Below, in pieces: positions 36,151-49,985 of a DNA stretch of 64,000 nucleotides. The translations under genes were made by a program, and so were the position numbers. Source of the DNA: Aristolochia californica (lineage: Eukaryota; Streptophyta; Magnoliopsida; Piperales; Aristolochiaceae). Where the stretch lies: the NCBI GenBank assembly GCA_029961685.1, contig JARWKL010000010.1, forward strand, positions 11,305,931 to 11,369,930, given 5' to 3'. The first letter of the stretch is position 1, and the number at the start of each line of letters is the position of its first letter. The notes beneath the pieces are model-generated. The model searched no databases. It was not told where the DNA came from and saw only the letters and a list, made by a program, of their open reading frames with translations.

Positions 36151-37840
36151 CTGAAATAAATTAGAAATTATTTTTTGCAAAAATGAACTATAAAATTTTC
36201 ATTTTGTTATGCCTTATATCTTTTTTGTTTACCAGAAAAATAGGAGTGAGAAAACTCAAGTTCAGATGTGAAAACAAATTTGAACATCCAAAATGGAGAT
36301 GCACAAATGCTGAGAGAAATAGTTCCAAAAAGTATCTATGATTTTTTAAGGATAGGAAAAAAGTGGGTTGTTTGGCCCCTGTAAATATCCAACAAGTTGA
36401 GAATATGATTTTTTCTACTCGTAGAAATTTTTGGATCATTAGGTCCACTTGCATCCTCAACATGTTTCTACCATGCATATCCACCACACTTAAAGCATGT
36501 TAGGATAAGTTACAAGGCCCTTTCCTATAAAATTCCACCAAGCTTATTATTAGGGGCTGTACTAGTGGAATTTCCATAACGTGGATAACAAAACCTTAGA
36601 GTTCATTTTTAGTGCCTGAAATAATTTTGAAATTTAGTTTTTGCTTACATGAGCTCTAAAATTTTCATTTTGTTATTCCTTATATCTTTGTTGTTTACGA
36701 GAAAAATGGGAGAGTGAAAACTCAAGTTTGGATCTGAAAACAAACTTGAACATCCAAAATGGAAATGCACAAATGCTGAGAGAGATAGTTCCAAAAAGTA
36801 TCTGTGATTTTTAAGGAAAGGCAAAAATTGGGTTGTTTGGCCCTGGTAAATATCCAACCACTTGAGAATTTGATTTTTTCTACTCCTTGAAATTTTTGGA
36901 TCATTAGGTCCACTTGCATCCTCGACATGTTTCTGGCATGCATATCCACAACACTTAAAGCATGTTACGATCAATTACAAGTCTGTTTCCTATAAATTTC
37001 CACAAAGCTTATTATTAGGGGATGTACTAGTGAAATTTCCAGAACATGGATAACAAAACCTTGGAGTTCATTTTTAGTGCCTGAAATAATTTTGAAAGTT
37101 TTTTATGGCATACATGAACTCTAAAATTTCCATTTTGTCATGCCTTATATCTTTTTTGTTTATGACAAAAATGGGAGAGTGAAGTATCTGAAAACAAATT
37201 TGAACATCCAAAATGGAAATGCACAAATGCTGTGAGAGATAGTTGCAAAAAGTATCTGTGATTTTTTAAGGATAGGCAAAAAGTGGGTTGTTTGGCCTTG
37301 GTAAAAATCCAAGCACTTGAGAATTATATTTTTTCTACTCCTTGAAATTTTTGGATCATTAGGTCCACTTGCATCCTCAACAAGTTTCTGGCATGCTTAT
37401 CCACCACATTTAAAGCATGTTAGGATCAGTTACAAGTCCCTTTCTGATAAAATTCCACCAAGCTTTAATATTAGGGGCTGTACTAGTAGAATTTCCAGAA
37501 CATGGATAACAAACCCTGGAGTTCATTTTTAGTGTCTAAAATAATTTTGCAACTTTTTTTTGCATACATGAACTCTAAAATTTTCATTTTGTGATGCCTT
37601 ATATCTTTTTTGTTTACGAAAAAAATGGGAGAGTGAAACCTGAAGTTTGCATCTGAAAACAAATTTGAACATCCAAAATGAAAATGCAGAAATGCTGAGA
37701 GAGATAGTTCCAAAAAGTATCTGTGATTTTTTAAGGATAGGCAAAAGGTGGGTTGTTTGGCCCTGTTAAATATCCAACCACTTGAGAATTTGATTTTTTC
37801 AACTCTTTGAAATTTTTGGATCATTAGGACCACTTGCATC
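36150..37840. repeat. Mixed monomers with a copy of the 28.6-29.5 kb segment
   Basis: Anchors near 36150, 36614, 37079 and 37534. The second and third are the partners of 28,600-29,480. The third lacks about 13 bp (gagtgaagtatctg, near 37,179). The fourth starts like the type E monomer near 33,349 (cctaaaataattttgca) and ends like type C (tgaaacctgaagtttgcatc, ggcaaaaggtggg), so it is a chimera. Confidence 0.78.
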
Positions 37841-39240
37841 TCAACATGTTTCTGGCATGCTTATCCACCACACTTAAAGCATGTTAGGATCAGTTACAAG
37901 TCCCTTTCCTATAAAATTCCATCAAACTTTATTATTATGGGCTGTACTAGTGGAATTTCCAAAACATGGATAACAAAACCTTGGAGTTCATTTTTAGCGC
38001 CTGGAGTAATTTTGAACTCTTTTTTTCATACATGAACTCTAAAATTTTCATTTTGTTATGCCATTTATCTTTTTTGTTTACGAGAAAAATGGGGGAGTGC
38101 CAACTCAAGTTTGGATCTAAAAACAAATTTGAACATCCAAAACGGAAATGCACAAATGCTAAGTGAGATAGTTCCAAAAAGTATCTGTGATTTTTTAAGG
38201 AAAGCAAAAAATGGGTTGTTTGGCCCGGGTAAATATCCAACCACTTGAGAATTTGATTTTTTCTACTCATTGAAAAGTTTGGATCATTAGGTCCACTTGC
38301 ATCCTCAACTTGTTTCTGGCATGCATATCCACCACACATAAAGCTTGTTAGGATCAGTTACAAGTCCCTTTCCTATAAAATTCCACCAATCTTTATTATT
38401 AGGGGTTGTACTAGTGGAATTTCATGAACATGCATAACAAAACCTTGGAGTTCATTTTTAGTGCCTGAAATAATTTTGAAATTTTTTTTTTTTTGCATAC
38501 ATAAACTCTTAAATTTTCATTTTGTTATGACTTATATCTTTTTTCTTTACGAGAAAAATGGGAGAATGAAAACTCAAGTTTCGAGCTGAGAACAAATTTG
38601 AACATCCAAAATGGAAATGCACAAATGCTGAGAGAGATAGTTCCCAAAAGTATCTATGATTTTTTTATGGATAGGCAAAAAGTGGGTTGTTTGGCCCTCG
38701 TAAATATCCAACTACTTGAGAATTTTATTTTTTCTACTCCTTGAAATTTTTGGAACATTCGGTACACTTGTATCATAAACATGTTTCTGGCATGCTTATC
38801 CACCATGATTAAAGCAGTTAGAATCAGTTACAAGTCCCTTTCCTATAGAATTCCACCAAGCTTTATTATTAGGGGTTGTACTAGTGGAATTTCGAGAACA
38901 TTGATAACAAAACCTTGGAGTTCATTTTTAGAGCCTGAAATAATTTAAAATTTTTTTTTTTTGCATTCATGAACTCTAAAAATTTAATTTTGTTATGCCT
39001 TATATCTTTTTTGCTTACGAGAAAAATGGGAGAGTGAAAGCTCAAGTTTGGATCTGAAAACAAATTTGAACATCCAAAATGAAAATGCACAAATGCTGAG
39101 AGAGATAGTTCCAAAAAGTATCTGTGATTTTTTAAGGATAGGCAAAAAGTGGGTTGTTTGGCCCTGGTAAATATCCAACCACTTGAGAATTTGATTTTTT
39201 CTACTCCTTGAAATTTTTGGATCATTATGTCCACTTGCAT
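37840..39240. repeat. Trimer pattern, copy 1
   Basis: Anchors near 37999, 38463 and 38933, matched at 39399, 39864 and 40331 (offset about 1,400 bp). Shared variants are gcgcctg, tatgccatttatc, atggggg, cacacataaagcttgtta, tttcatgaaca and tttcgagaaca. Confidence 0.8.
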
Positions 39241-40640
39241 CTCAACATGTTTCTGGCATGCTTATCCACCACACTTAAAGCATGTTAGATCAGTTACAAG
39301 TCCCTTTCCTATAAAATTCCACCAAACTTTATTATTAGGGGCTGTACTAGTGGAATTTCCAAAACATGGGTAACAAAACCTTGGAGTTCATTTTTAGCGC
39401 CTGTAATAATTTTTAACTTTTTTTTTCATACATGAACTCTAAAATTTTCATTTTGTTATGCCATTTATCTTTTTTGTTTACGAGAAAAATGGGGGCGTAC
39501 AAACTCAAGTTTGAATCTGAAAACAAATTTGAACATCCAAAATGGAAATGCACAAACGCTGAGAGAGATAGTTCCAAAAAGTATCTATGATTTTTTAAGG
39601 AAAGGCAAAAAGTGGGTTGTTTGGCCCTAGTAAATATCCAACCACTTGAGAATTTGATTTTTTCTTCTCATTGTAAATTTTGGATCATTAGGTCCACTTG
39701 CATCCTCAACTTGTTTCTGGCATGCATGTCCACCACACATAAAGCTTGTTATGATCAGTTACAAGTCCCTTTCCTATAAAATTCCACCAAGCTTTATTAT
39801 TAGGGGTTGTACTAGTGGAATTTCATGAACAAGGATAACAAAACCTTGGAGTTCATTTTTGGTTCCTGAAATAATTTTGAAATTTTTTTTTTGCATACAT
39901 GAACTCTTAAATTTTCATTTTGTTATGCCTTATATCTTTTTTGTTTGCGAAAAAAATGGCAGAGTGAAAACTCAAGTTTCGATCTGAAAACAAATTTGAA
40001 CATCCAAAATGGAAATGCACAAATGCTGAGAGAGATAGTTGCAAAAAGTATCTGTGATTTTTTAAGGATAGGCAAAAAGTGGGTTGTTTGGCCCTGGTAA
40101 ATATCCAACCACTTGAGAATTTGATTTTTTCTACTCCTTGAAATTTTTGGATCATTTGGTCCACTTGCATCCTCAACATGTTTCTGGCATGCATATCCAC
40201 CACACTTAAAGCCTGTGAGGATCAGTTACAAGTCCCTTTCCTATAAAATTCCACCAAGCTTTATTATTAGGGGTTGTACTAGTGGAATTTCGAGAACATG
40301 GATAACAAAACCTTGGAGTTCATTTTTAGTGCCTGAAATAATTTTGAAATATTTTTTTGCATACATGAACTCTAAAATTGTAATTTTGTTATGCCTTATA
40401 TCTTTTTTGTTTACGAGAAAAATGGGAGAGTGAAAACTCAAATTTCGATCTGAAAACAAATTTGAACATCCAAAATGGAAAGGCACAAATGCTGAGAGAG
40501 ATAATTCCAAAAAGTATTTGTGATTTTTTAGGGATAGGCAAAAAGTGGGTTGTTTGGCCCTCATAAATATCCAACCAGTTGAGAATTTTATTGTTTCTAC
40601 TCCTTGAAATTTTTGGATCATTCGGTCCACTTGTATCCTA
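39240..40640. repeat. Trimer pattern, copy 2
   Basis: Second copy of the three-monomer order seen at 37,840-39,240. The match weakens in the last monomer. Its 3' part (ggatcattcggtccacttgt, cctaaacatg, near 40,614) instead resembles the middle monomer of copy 1 (near 38,753). Confidence 0.75.
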
Positions 40641-42795
40641 AACATGTTTCTGGCATGCTTATCCACCACACTTAAAGCATGTTAGGATCAATTACAAGTC
40701 CCTTTCCTATAAAATTCCACCAAGTTTTATTATTAGGGGCTGTACAAGTGGAATTTCTAGAACATGGATAACAAAACCTTGGAGTTCATTTTTAGTGCCT
40801 GAAATAATTTTGAATTTTTTTTTTTCAAAAATGAACTCTAAAATTTTCATTTTGTTATGCCTTATATCTTTTTTGTTTACGAGAAAAATGGGAGAGTGAA
40901 AAATCAAGTTTGGATCTAAAAATAAATTTGAACATCCAAAATGGAAATGCCCAAATGCTGAGAGAGATAGTTCCAAAAAGTATCTGTGATTTTTTAAGGA
41001 GAGGTAAAAAGTGGGTTGTTTGGCCCTGGTAAATATCCAACCACTTGAGAATTTGATTTTTTCTACTCATTGATATTTTTGGATTATTAGTTCCACTAGC
41101 ATCCTCAACATGTTTCTAGCATGCATATCCACCACACTTAAAGCATGTTAGGATGAGTTACAAGTCCCTTTCCTATAAAATTCCACCAAGCTTATTATTA
41201 GGGGTTGTACTAGTGGAATTTAAAGAACATTGATAAGAAAACTTTGCAGTTCATTTTAAGTGCCTGAAATAATTCTGAATTTTTTTTTTTTTGCAAAAAT
41301 GAACTCTTAAATTTTCATTTTGTTATGCCTTATATCTTTTTTGTTTGCCAGAAAAATGGGAGAGTGAAAACACATGTTTGTATCTGAAAAAAAATTTGAA
41401 CATCCAAAATGGAAGTGGACAAATGCTGAGAGAGATAATTCCAAATAGTAACTGTGATTTTTTAAAGATAGGCAAAAAGTGGGTTGTTTGGCCCTGGCAA
41501 ATATCCAACCACTTGAGAATTTGTTTTTTCCTACTCCTTGAAATTTTTGGATCATTAGGTCCACTTGAGTCCTCAACTTGTTTCTGGCATGCATATCCTC
41601 TATACTTAAAGCATGTTAGGATCTGTTACAAGTCCCTTTCCTATAAAATTCCACCAAGCTTTATTATTTGGGGCTGTACTAGTGGAATTTCCAGAACATT
41701 GATAACAAAATCTTGGAGTTCATTGTTAGTGCCTGAAATAATGTGAATTTTTTTTTTTTGCATACATGAACTCTTAAATTTTTGTTTTGTTATGTCTTAT
41801 ATCTTTTTTGTTTACGAGAAAAATGGGAGTAAAAACTCAAGTTTGGATCTGAAAAAAAATTCGAACATCCAAAATGGAAATGTACAAATGTTGAGAGAGA
41901 TAGTTCCAAAAAGTATCTGTGAATTTTTAAGGATAGGCAAAAAGTGGGTTGTTTGGCCATGGTAAATATCCAACCACTTGAGAATTTGATTTTGGCTTCT
42001 CCTTGAAATTTTTGGATCATTAGGTCAACTTGCATCCTCAACTTGTTTCTGGCATGCATATCTAGCACACTTAAAGCATGGTAGGATCAGTTACAAGTCC
42101 CTTTCCTATAAAATTCCACCATGCATTATTATTAGGGGTTGTACTAGTGGAATTTCCAGAACGTGGATAACAAAACCTTGGAGTTCATTTTAAGTGCCAG
42201 AAATACTTTTGAAATTTTTTTTTTGCAACCATGATCTCTAAAATTTTCTTTTTGTTATACCTTATGTTTTTTTTTGTTTACAAGAAAAATGGGAGAGTGA
42301 AAACTCAAGTTTGGATCCGAAACCAAATTTGAACATCCAAAATGGAAATGCACAAATGCTGAAAGAGATAGTTCAGAAAAGTATCTGAGATTTTTTAAGG
42401 AATGGCAAAAAGTGGGTTGTTTGGCCCTGGTAAATATCCAACCACTTGAGAATTTGATGTTTTCTACTCCTTGAAATTTTCTGATCATTAGGTCCACTTG
42501 CATCCTGAACATGTTTCAGGCATGCATATCCACCACACTTAAAGCATGTTAGGATCAGTTACAAGTTCCTTTCCTTCAAAATTCCACCAAGCTTTATTAT
42601 TAGGGGCTGTACTAGTGGAATTTCCCGAACATGGATAACAAAACCTTGGAGTTCATTTTTAGTGCCTTAAATAATTTTGAAATTTTTTTTTTTGCATCCA
42701 TGATCTCTAAAATTTTCTTTTTGTTATGCCTTATATTTTTTTTGTTTACGAGAAAAATGGGAGAGTGAAAACTCAAGTTTGAATCTGAAACCAAA

Positions 42796-42816
42796 TTGGA
42801 ACATGCAAAAAGTATC
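42796..42816. other. About 37 bp deletion inside a monomer
   Basis: The sequence reads ggaacatgcaaaaagtatc. The usual stretch containing ggaaatgcacaaatgctgag between aacatcc and caaaaagtatc is missing. The anchor interval here (42,664 to 43,094) is about 430 bp. Confidence 0.82.
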
Positions 42817-45660
42817 TGTGATTTTTTAAGAAAATGAAAAAAGTGGGTTGTTTGGCCCTGGTAATATCTAACCACCTGAGAATTTGATTTTTTCTACGCC
42901 TTGAAATTTTTGGATCATTAGGTCCACTCTCATCCCCAACATGTTTCTGGCATGCACATCCACCACACTTAAAGCATGTTTGGATCAGTTACAAGTCCCT
43001 TTCCTATATAATTCCACCTAGCTTTATTATTAGAGGTTGTACTAGTGGAATTTATAGAACATGGATAACAAAACCTTGGAGTTCATTTTCAGTGCCTAAA
43101 ATAATTTTGAAATTTTTTTTTGCATACATGAACTCTAAAATTTTCATTTTGTTTTGCCTTATATCTTTTTTGTTTATCAAAAAAATGGGAGAGTGAAAAC
43201 TCAAGTTTGGATCTGAAAAGAAATTTGAACATCCAAAATGGAAATGCACAAATGCTGAGAGAGATAGTTCCAAAAAGTATCTGTGATTTTTTAAGGATAG
43301 GCAAAAAGTGGGTTGTTTGGCCCTGGAAAAATATCCAATCACTTGAGAATTTGATTTTTTCTACTCCTTGAAATTTTTGGATCATTATGTCCACTTGCAT
43401 CCTCAACATGTTTCTGGCATGCATATCCACCACACTTAAAGCATGTTAGGATCAGTTACCGGTCCCTTTCCTATAAAATTCCACCAAGCTTTATTATTAG
43501 GGGCTGTACAAGTGGAATTTCAAGATCTAGGACAACAAAACTTGGAGTTCATTTTAAGTGCTTGAAATAATTTTGAAATTTTTTTTTTGCATACATGAAC
43601 TCTTAAATTTTTAATTTTTTATGCCTTTTATCTTCTTTGTTTACGAGAAAAATGGGAGAGTGAAAACTCAAGTTTGAATCTGAAAACAAATTTGAACATC
43701 CAAAATGGAAATGCACAAATGCTGAGAGAGATAGTTCCAAAAAGTATCTGTGATTTTTTAAGGAAATGCAAAAAATGGGTTGTTTGGCCTTGGTAAATAT
43801 CCAACCACTTGCGAATTTGATTTTTTCTACTCCTTGAAATTTTTGGATCATTTGATCCACTTGCATCCTCAACATGTTTCTGGCATGCTTATCCATCACA
43901 CTTAAAGCATGTTAGGATCAGTTACAAGTCTCTTTCCTATAAAATTCCACGAAGCTTTATTATTAGGGGTTGTACTAGTGGAGTTTCCGGAACATGGATA
44001 CCAAAACCTTGGAGTTCATTTTTAGTGCCTGAAATAATTTTGAAAATATTTTTTTGCAAAAATGAACTCTAAAATTTTTCATTTTGTTATGCCTTATATC
44101 TTTATTGTTTACCAGAAAAATGGGAGAGTGCAAACACAAGTTTGGATCTGAAAACAAATTTGAACATCCAAAATGGAAATGCACAAATGCTGAGAGAGAT
44201 AGTTCCAAAAATTATCTGTGATTTTTTAAGGAAAGGCAAAAGTGGGCTGTTTGGACCTGGTAAATATCCAACCACTTGAGAGTTTGATTTTTTCTACTCC
44301 TTGAAATTTTTGGATCATTAGGTCCTCTTGCATCCTCAACATTTTTCTGGCATGCTTATCCATCACACTTAAAGCATGTTAGGATCAGTTATAAGTCCCT
44401 ATCCTATGAAATTCAACCAAGCTTTATTATTAGGGGTTGTACTAGTGAGGTTTCCAGAACATGGATAATAAAACATTGGAGTTCATTTTTAGTGCCTGAA
44501 ATAATTTTGAATTTTTTAGTTTGCAAAAATGAACTCTAAAATTTTCATTTCGTTATGCCTTATATTTTTTTTGTATACCAGAGAAATGGGAGAGTGAAAA
44601 CTCAAGTTTGGATCTAAAACCAAATTTGAACATCCAAAATGGAAATGTACAAATGCTGAGAGAGATAGTTCCAAAAAGTATCTGTGATTTTTTAAGGATA
44701 GGCAAAAAGTGGGTTGTTTGGCCTTGGTAAATATCCAACCACTTGAGAATTTGATTTTTTCTACACCATGAAATTTTTGGATCATGACGTCGACTTGCAT
44801 CCTCAACATGTTTCTAGCATGCATATCCCGCACACTTAAAGCTTATTAGGATCAGTTAATACTCCCTTTCCTATAAAATCCCACCAAGCTTATTATTAGG
44901 GGCTGTACTAGTGGAATTTCAAGAACACGGATAACAAAACCTTAGAGTTCATTTTAAGTGCCTGAAATAATTTTGAAATTTTTTTTTGCATACAAGTAAT
45001 ATAAAATTTTCATTTTGGTATGCCTTGTATCTTTTTTGTTTACGAGAAAAATGGGAGAGTGAAAACTAAAGTTTGGATATGAAAAGAAATATGAAAATCC
45101 AAAATGGAATTGCACAAATGCTAAGAGAGATAGTTCCAAAAAGTATCAATGATTTTTTAAGGATAGGCAAAAAGTGGGTTGTTTGACAGTGGTAAATATC
45201 CAACCACTTGAGAATTTGATTTTTTCTACTCATTGAAATTTTTGGATCATTAGGTCCACTAGCATCCTCAACATGTTTCTGGCATGCATATCCACCACAC
45301 TTAAAGCATCTTAGGATCACTTACAAGTCCCTTTCCTATAAAATTCCTCCAAGCTTTATTATTAATGGTTGTAGTAGTGGAATTCCAGAACATGGATAAC
45401 AAAACCTTGGAGTTTATTTTTAGTGCCTGAAATAATTTTGAAAATAGTTGTTTGCTTTACAAGAACTCTAAAATTTTCATTTTGTTATGGCTTATATCTT
45501 TTTTATTTACGAGAAAAATGGGAGAGTGAAAACTCAAGTTTGAATCTCAAAACAAATTTGAACATCCAAAATAGAAATGAACAAATGCTGAGAGAAACAG
45601 TTCCAAAAAGTATCTGTGATTTTTTTAAGGATGGGCAAAAAGTGGGTTGTTTGGCCCAGG

Positions 45661-45801
45661 TAAATATCCAACCACTTGAGAATTTGATTTTTTCTACTCC
45701 TTGAAATTGTTGGATCATTAGGTCCACTTGTTAAATATCCAACCACTTGAGAATTTGATTTTTTCTACTCCTTGAAAATTTTCGATCATTAGGTCCACTT
45801 G
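45661..45801. repeat. 71 bp direct duplication inside a monomer
   Basis: The segment from taaatatccaaccacttgag to aggtccacttg occurs at 45,661-45,730 and again, after one extra t, at 45,732-45,801. The anchor interval is about 540 bp instead of 465. The copies differ at about three sites near ttgaaattgttggatc, so the event is not brand new, or the copies were made from different monomers. Confidence 0.92.
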
Positions 45802-46282
45802 CATCCTCAACATGTTTCTGGCATGCTTATCCATCACACTTAAAGCATGTTACGATCAGTTACAAGTCCCTTTCCTATAAAATTCCCCCAAGCTTTATTA
45901 TTAGGGGTTGTACTAGTGGAATTTCTAGAACATGGATAACAAAACCTTGGAGTTTATTTTTAGTGCATGAAATAATTTTGAAATTTTTTTTTTTGCAAAA
46001 ATGAACTCTATAATTTTCATTTTGTTATGCTTTATATCTTTTTTGTTTACCAAAAAATGGGAGAGTGAAAACTCAAGTTTGGATCTAAAAAAAAATTTGA
46101 ACATCCAAAATGGAAATTCACAAATCCCAAGAGAGATAGTTCCAAAAAGTATCTGTGATTTTTTAAGGATAGGCAAAAAGTGTGGTGTTTGGCCCTGGTA
46201 AATACCCAACCACTTGAGAATTTGATTTTTTCTACTCCTTGAAATTTTTGGATCATTAGGTCCACTTGCATCCTCAACTTGT

Positions 46283-46300
46283 TTCTGGCATGCATATCCC
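46283..46300. other. About 38 bp deletion allele, first occurrence
   Basis: The sequence reads gcatatcccattcctata. The stretch containing ccacacttaaagcatg and ttaggatcagttac is missing. Almost the same junction lies at about 49,990, with one base different. Confidence 0.82.
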
Positions 46301-48649
46301 ATTCCTATAAAATTCCACCGAGCTTTATTATTAGGGGTTGTAGTAGTGGAATTTCCAGAACATGGATAACAAAACCTTGGCGTTCATTTTTGGTCCCTGA
46401 AATAATTTTGAAATTTTTTTTTTTGCAAACAAGAAATACAAAATTTTCATTCTGTTATGCCTTATATCTTTTTTGTTTACGAGAAAAAAAGGGAGAGTGA
46501 AAACTAAAGTTTGGATCTGAAAAGAAATTTGAACATCCAAAATGGAAATGCACAAATGCTGAGAGAGATAGTTCCAACATGTATCTGTGATTTCTTAAGG
46601 ATGGGCAAAAAGTGGGTTGTTTGGCCCTGGTAAAATATCCAACTACTTGAGAATTTGATTTTTTCTACTCCTTGAAATTTTTGGATCATTAGTTCCACTT
46701 GCATCCTCAACATGTTTCTGGCATGCATATCCACCACACTTAAAGCATGTTAGGATCAGTTACTTGTCCCTTTCCTATAAAATTCCTCCAAGCTTTATTA
46801 TTAGGGGTTGTACTAGTGGAATTTCCAGAACATGGATAACAAAACCTTGGAGTTCATTTATAGTGCCTGAAATAATTTTGATTTTTTTTTTTTTGCATCC
46901 ATGAACTCTAAAATTTTCATTTTGTTATGCCTTAAGTCTTTTTTGTTTACCAGAAAAATGGGTGAGTGAAAACTCAAGTTTGGATCTGAAAATAAATTTG
47001 AACATCCAAAATAGAAATGCACAAATGCTGAGAGAGATAGTTCCAAAATGTATCTTTGATTTTTTAAGGATAGCCAAAAAGTGGGTTGTATGGCCCTGGT
47101 AAATATCCAACGACTTGAGAATTTGATTTTTTCTACTCCTTGAAATTTTTGGATAGTTAGGTCCACTTGTATCCTCAACATGTTTCTGGCATGCATATCC
47201 ACCACACTTAGAGCATCTTAGGATCAGTTACAAGTCCCTTTCCTATAGAATTCCACCAAGCTTATTATTAGGGGTTGTACTAGTGAAATTTCAAGAACAT
47301 GGATAACAAAACCTTGGAGTTCATTTTAAGGACCTAAAATAATTTAAAATTTTTTTTTTTGCATACATAAACTCTCAAATTATCATTTTGTTATGACTTA
47401 TATCTTTTTTGTTTACGAGAAAAATGGGACAGTGAAAACTCAAGTTTGGATCTAAAAACAAATTTGAAAATCCAAAATGGAATTGCAGAAATGCTAAGAG
47501 AGATAGTTCCAAAAAGTATCTATAATTTTTTAAGGATAGGCAAAAAGTGGGTTGTTTGGCAGTGGTAAATATCCAACCACTTCAGAATTTGATTTTTTCT
47601 ACTCATTGAAAATTTTGGATCATTAGGTCCACTTGCATCCTCAACATGTTTCTTGCATGCATATCCACCACACTTAAAGCATGTTAGGATCAGTTACAGG
47701 TCCCTTTCCTATAAAATTCCACCAAGCTTCTTTATTAGGGGCTGTACTAGTGGAATTTCCAGAACGTGGATAACAAAACCTTGGAGTTCATTTTTAGTGC
47801 CTGAAATAATTTTGAAATTATTTTTTTGCAGACATGAACTCAAAAATTTTCATTTTGTTATGCCTTATATCTTCTTTTTTTTACGAGAAAAATGGGAGAG
47901 TGAAACTCAAGTTTGGATCTGAAAAAAAATATAAACATCCAAAATGGAAATACACAAATGCTGAGAGAGATAGTTCCAAAAAGTATCTGTGATTTTTTAA
48001 GGATACGCAAAAAGTGGATTGTTTGGCCTTGGTAAAATATCCAACAACTTGAGAATTTGATTTTTTCTACTCCTAGAAATTTTTGGATCATTAGGTCAAC
48101 TTGCATGCTCAACATGTTTCTGGCTTGGATATCCACCACACTTAAAGCATGTTAGGATCAGTTACAAGTCCCTATCCTATAAAATTCCACCAAGCTTCTT
48201 TATTAGGGGCTGTACTAGTGGAATTTCCAAAACATGGATAACAAAACCTTGGAGTTCATTTTTAGTGCCAGAAATAATTTTGAATTTTTTTTTGCATACA
48301 TGAACTCTAAAATATTCATTTTGTTATGCGTTACATCTTTTTTTTTTACGAGAAAAAAGGGAGCGTGAAAACTCAAGTTTGGATCTGACAAAAAATTTGA
48401 ACATCCAAAATGGAAATGCAAAAATGCTGAGAGAGAGATAGTTCCAAAAAGTATCTGTGATTTTTTAAGGATAGGCAAAAAGTTGGTTGTTTGGCCCTGG
48501 TAAATATTCAACCACTTGAGAATTAGATTTTTTCAACTCTTAGAAATTTTTTGATCACTAGGTCCATTTGTATCCTCAACATGTTTCTGGCATGCCTATC
48601 CACCACTGTTAAAGCATGTTAGGATCAGTTACAAGTCCCTTTCCTATAA

Positions 48650-49580
48650 AATTCCTCCAAGCTTTATTATTAATGGTTGTAGTAGTGGAATTCCATAACA
48701 TGGATAACAAAACCTTGGTGTTCATTTTTAGTGCCTGAAATAATTTTGAAAATAGTTTTTTGCTTAGAAGAACTCTAAAATTTTCATTTTGTTATGGCTT
48801 ATATCTTTTTTGGTTACGAAAAAATGGGAGAGTGATAACTCAAGTTTGGATCTGAAAAGAAATTTGAACATCCAAAATAGAATTGCACAAATGCTGAGAG
48901 AGATAGTTCCAAAAAGTATCTGTGATTTTTTAAGGATGGGCAAAAAGTGGGTTGTTTGGCCCTGGTAAATATCCAACCACTTGAGAATTTGATTTTTTCT
49001 ACTCCTTGAAATTTTTGGATTGTTAGGTCCACTTGCATCCTCAACATGTTTCTGACATGCATATCCACCACACTTAAAGCATGTTAGGATCAGTTACAAG
49101 TCCCTTTCCTATAAAATTCCTCCAAGCTTTATTATTAATGGCTGTAGTAGTGGAATTCCATAACATGGATAACAAAACCTTGGAGTTCATTTTTAATCCC
49201 TGAAATAATTTTGAAAATAGTTTTTGCTTAAAAGAACTCTAAAATTTTCATTTTGTTAAGGCTTATATCTTTTTTGGTTACGAAAAAATGGGAGAGTGAT
49301 AAATCAAGTTTGGATCTGAAAAGAAATTTGAACATCCAAAATAGAATTGCACAAATGCTGAGAGAGATAGTTCCAAAAAGTATCTGTGATTTTTTAAGGT
49401 TGGGCAAAAAGTGGGTTGTTTGGCCCTGGTAAATATCCAACCACTTGAGAATTTGATTTTTTCTACTCCTTGAAATTTTTGGATCATTAGGTCCACTTGC
49501 ATCCTCAACATGTTTCTGACATGCATATCCACCACACTTAAAGCTTGTTAGGATCAGTTACATGTCCCTTTCCTTCAAAA
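48650..49580. repeat. Near-identical adjacent monomer pair (HOR copy 1)
   Basis: Two neighbouring monomers share gtagtagtggaattccataac, gaaaatagttttt, ggttacgaaaaaatggg, gagtgataa and ccaaaatagaattgcac. Over about 115 bp compared (from ttttcattttg) I counted two differences. They are 464-465 bp apart. Confidence 0.88.
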
Positions 49581-49985
49581 TTCCGCCAAGCCTTATTATT
49601 AGGGGTTGTACTAGTGGAATTTCTAGAACATGGATAACAAAACCTTGGAGTTCATTTATAGTGCCTGAAATAATTTTGATTTTTTTTTTTGCATCCATGA
49701 ACTCTAAAATTTTCATTTTGTTATGCCTTAAGTCTTTTTTGTTTACCAGAAAAATGGGTGAGTGAAAACTCAAGTTTGGATCTGAAAATAAATTTGAACA
49801 TCCAAAATGGAAATGCACAAATGCTGAGAGAGATAGTTCCAAAAAGTATCTTTGATTTTTTAAGGATAGCCAAAAAGTGGGTTGTATGGCCCTGGTAAAT
49901 ATCCAACCACTCGAGAATTTGATTTTTTCTACTCATTGAAATTTTTGGATCATTAGGTCCACTTGCATCCTCAACATGTTTCTGG

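Larger units (their letters stand above)
40640..46640. repeat. Unphased satellite monomers with several internal indels
   Basis: Anchors from about 40,797 to 46,395. No stable order is visible. Deletions lie near 42,806 (about 37 bp) and 46,289 (about 38 bp), and a 71 bp tandem duplication lies at 45,661-45,801. The monomer near 42,196-42,560 resembles the fourth monomer of the 10-mer HOR. The last part (near 46,340-46,640) is already of the type that returns at 54.2-55.1 kb. No gene is visible. Confidence 0.78.
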
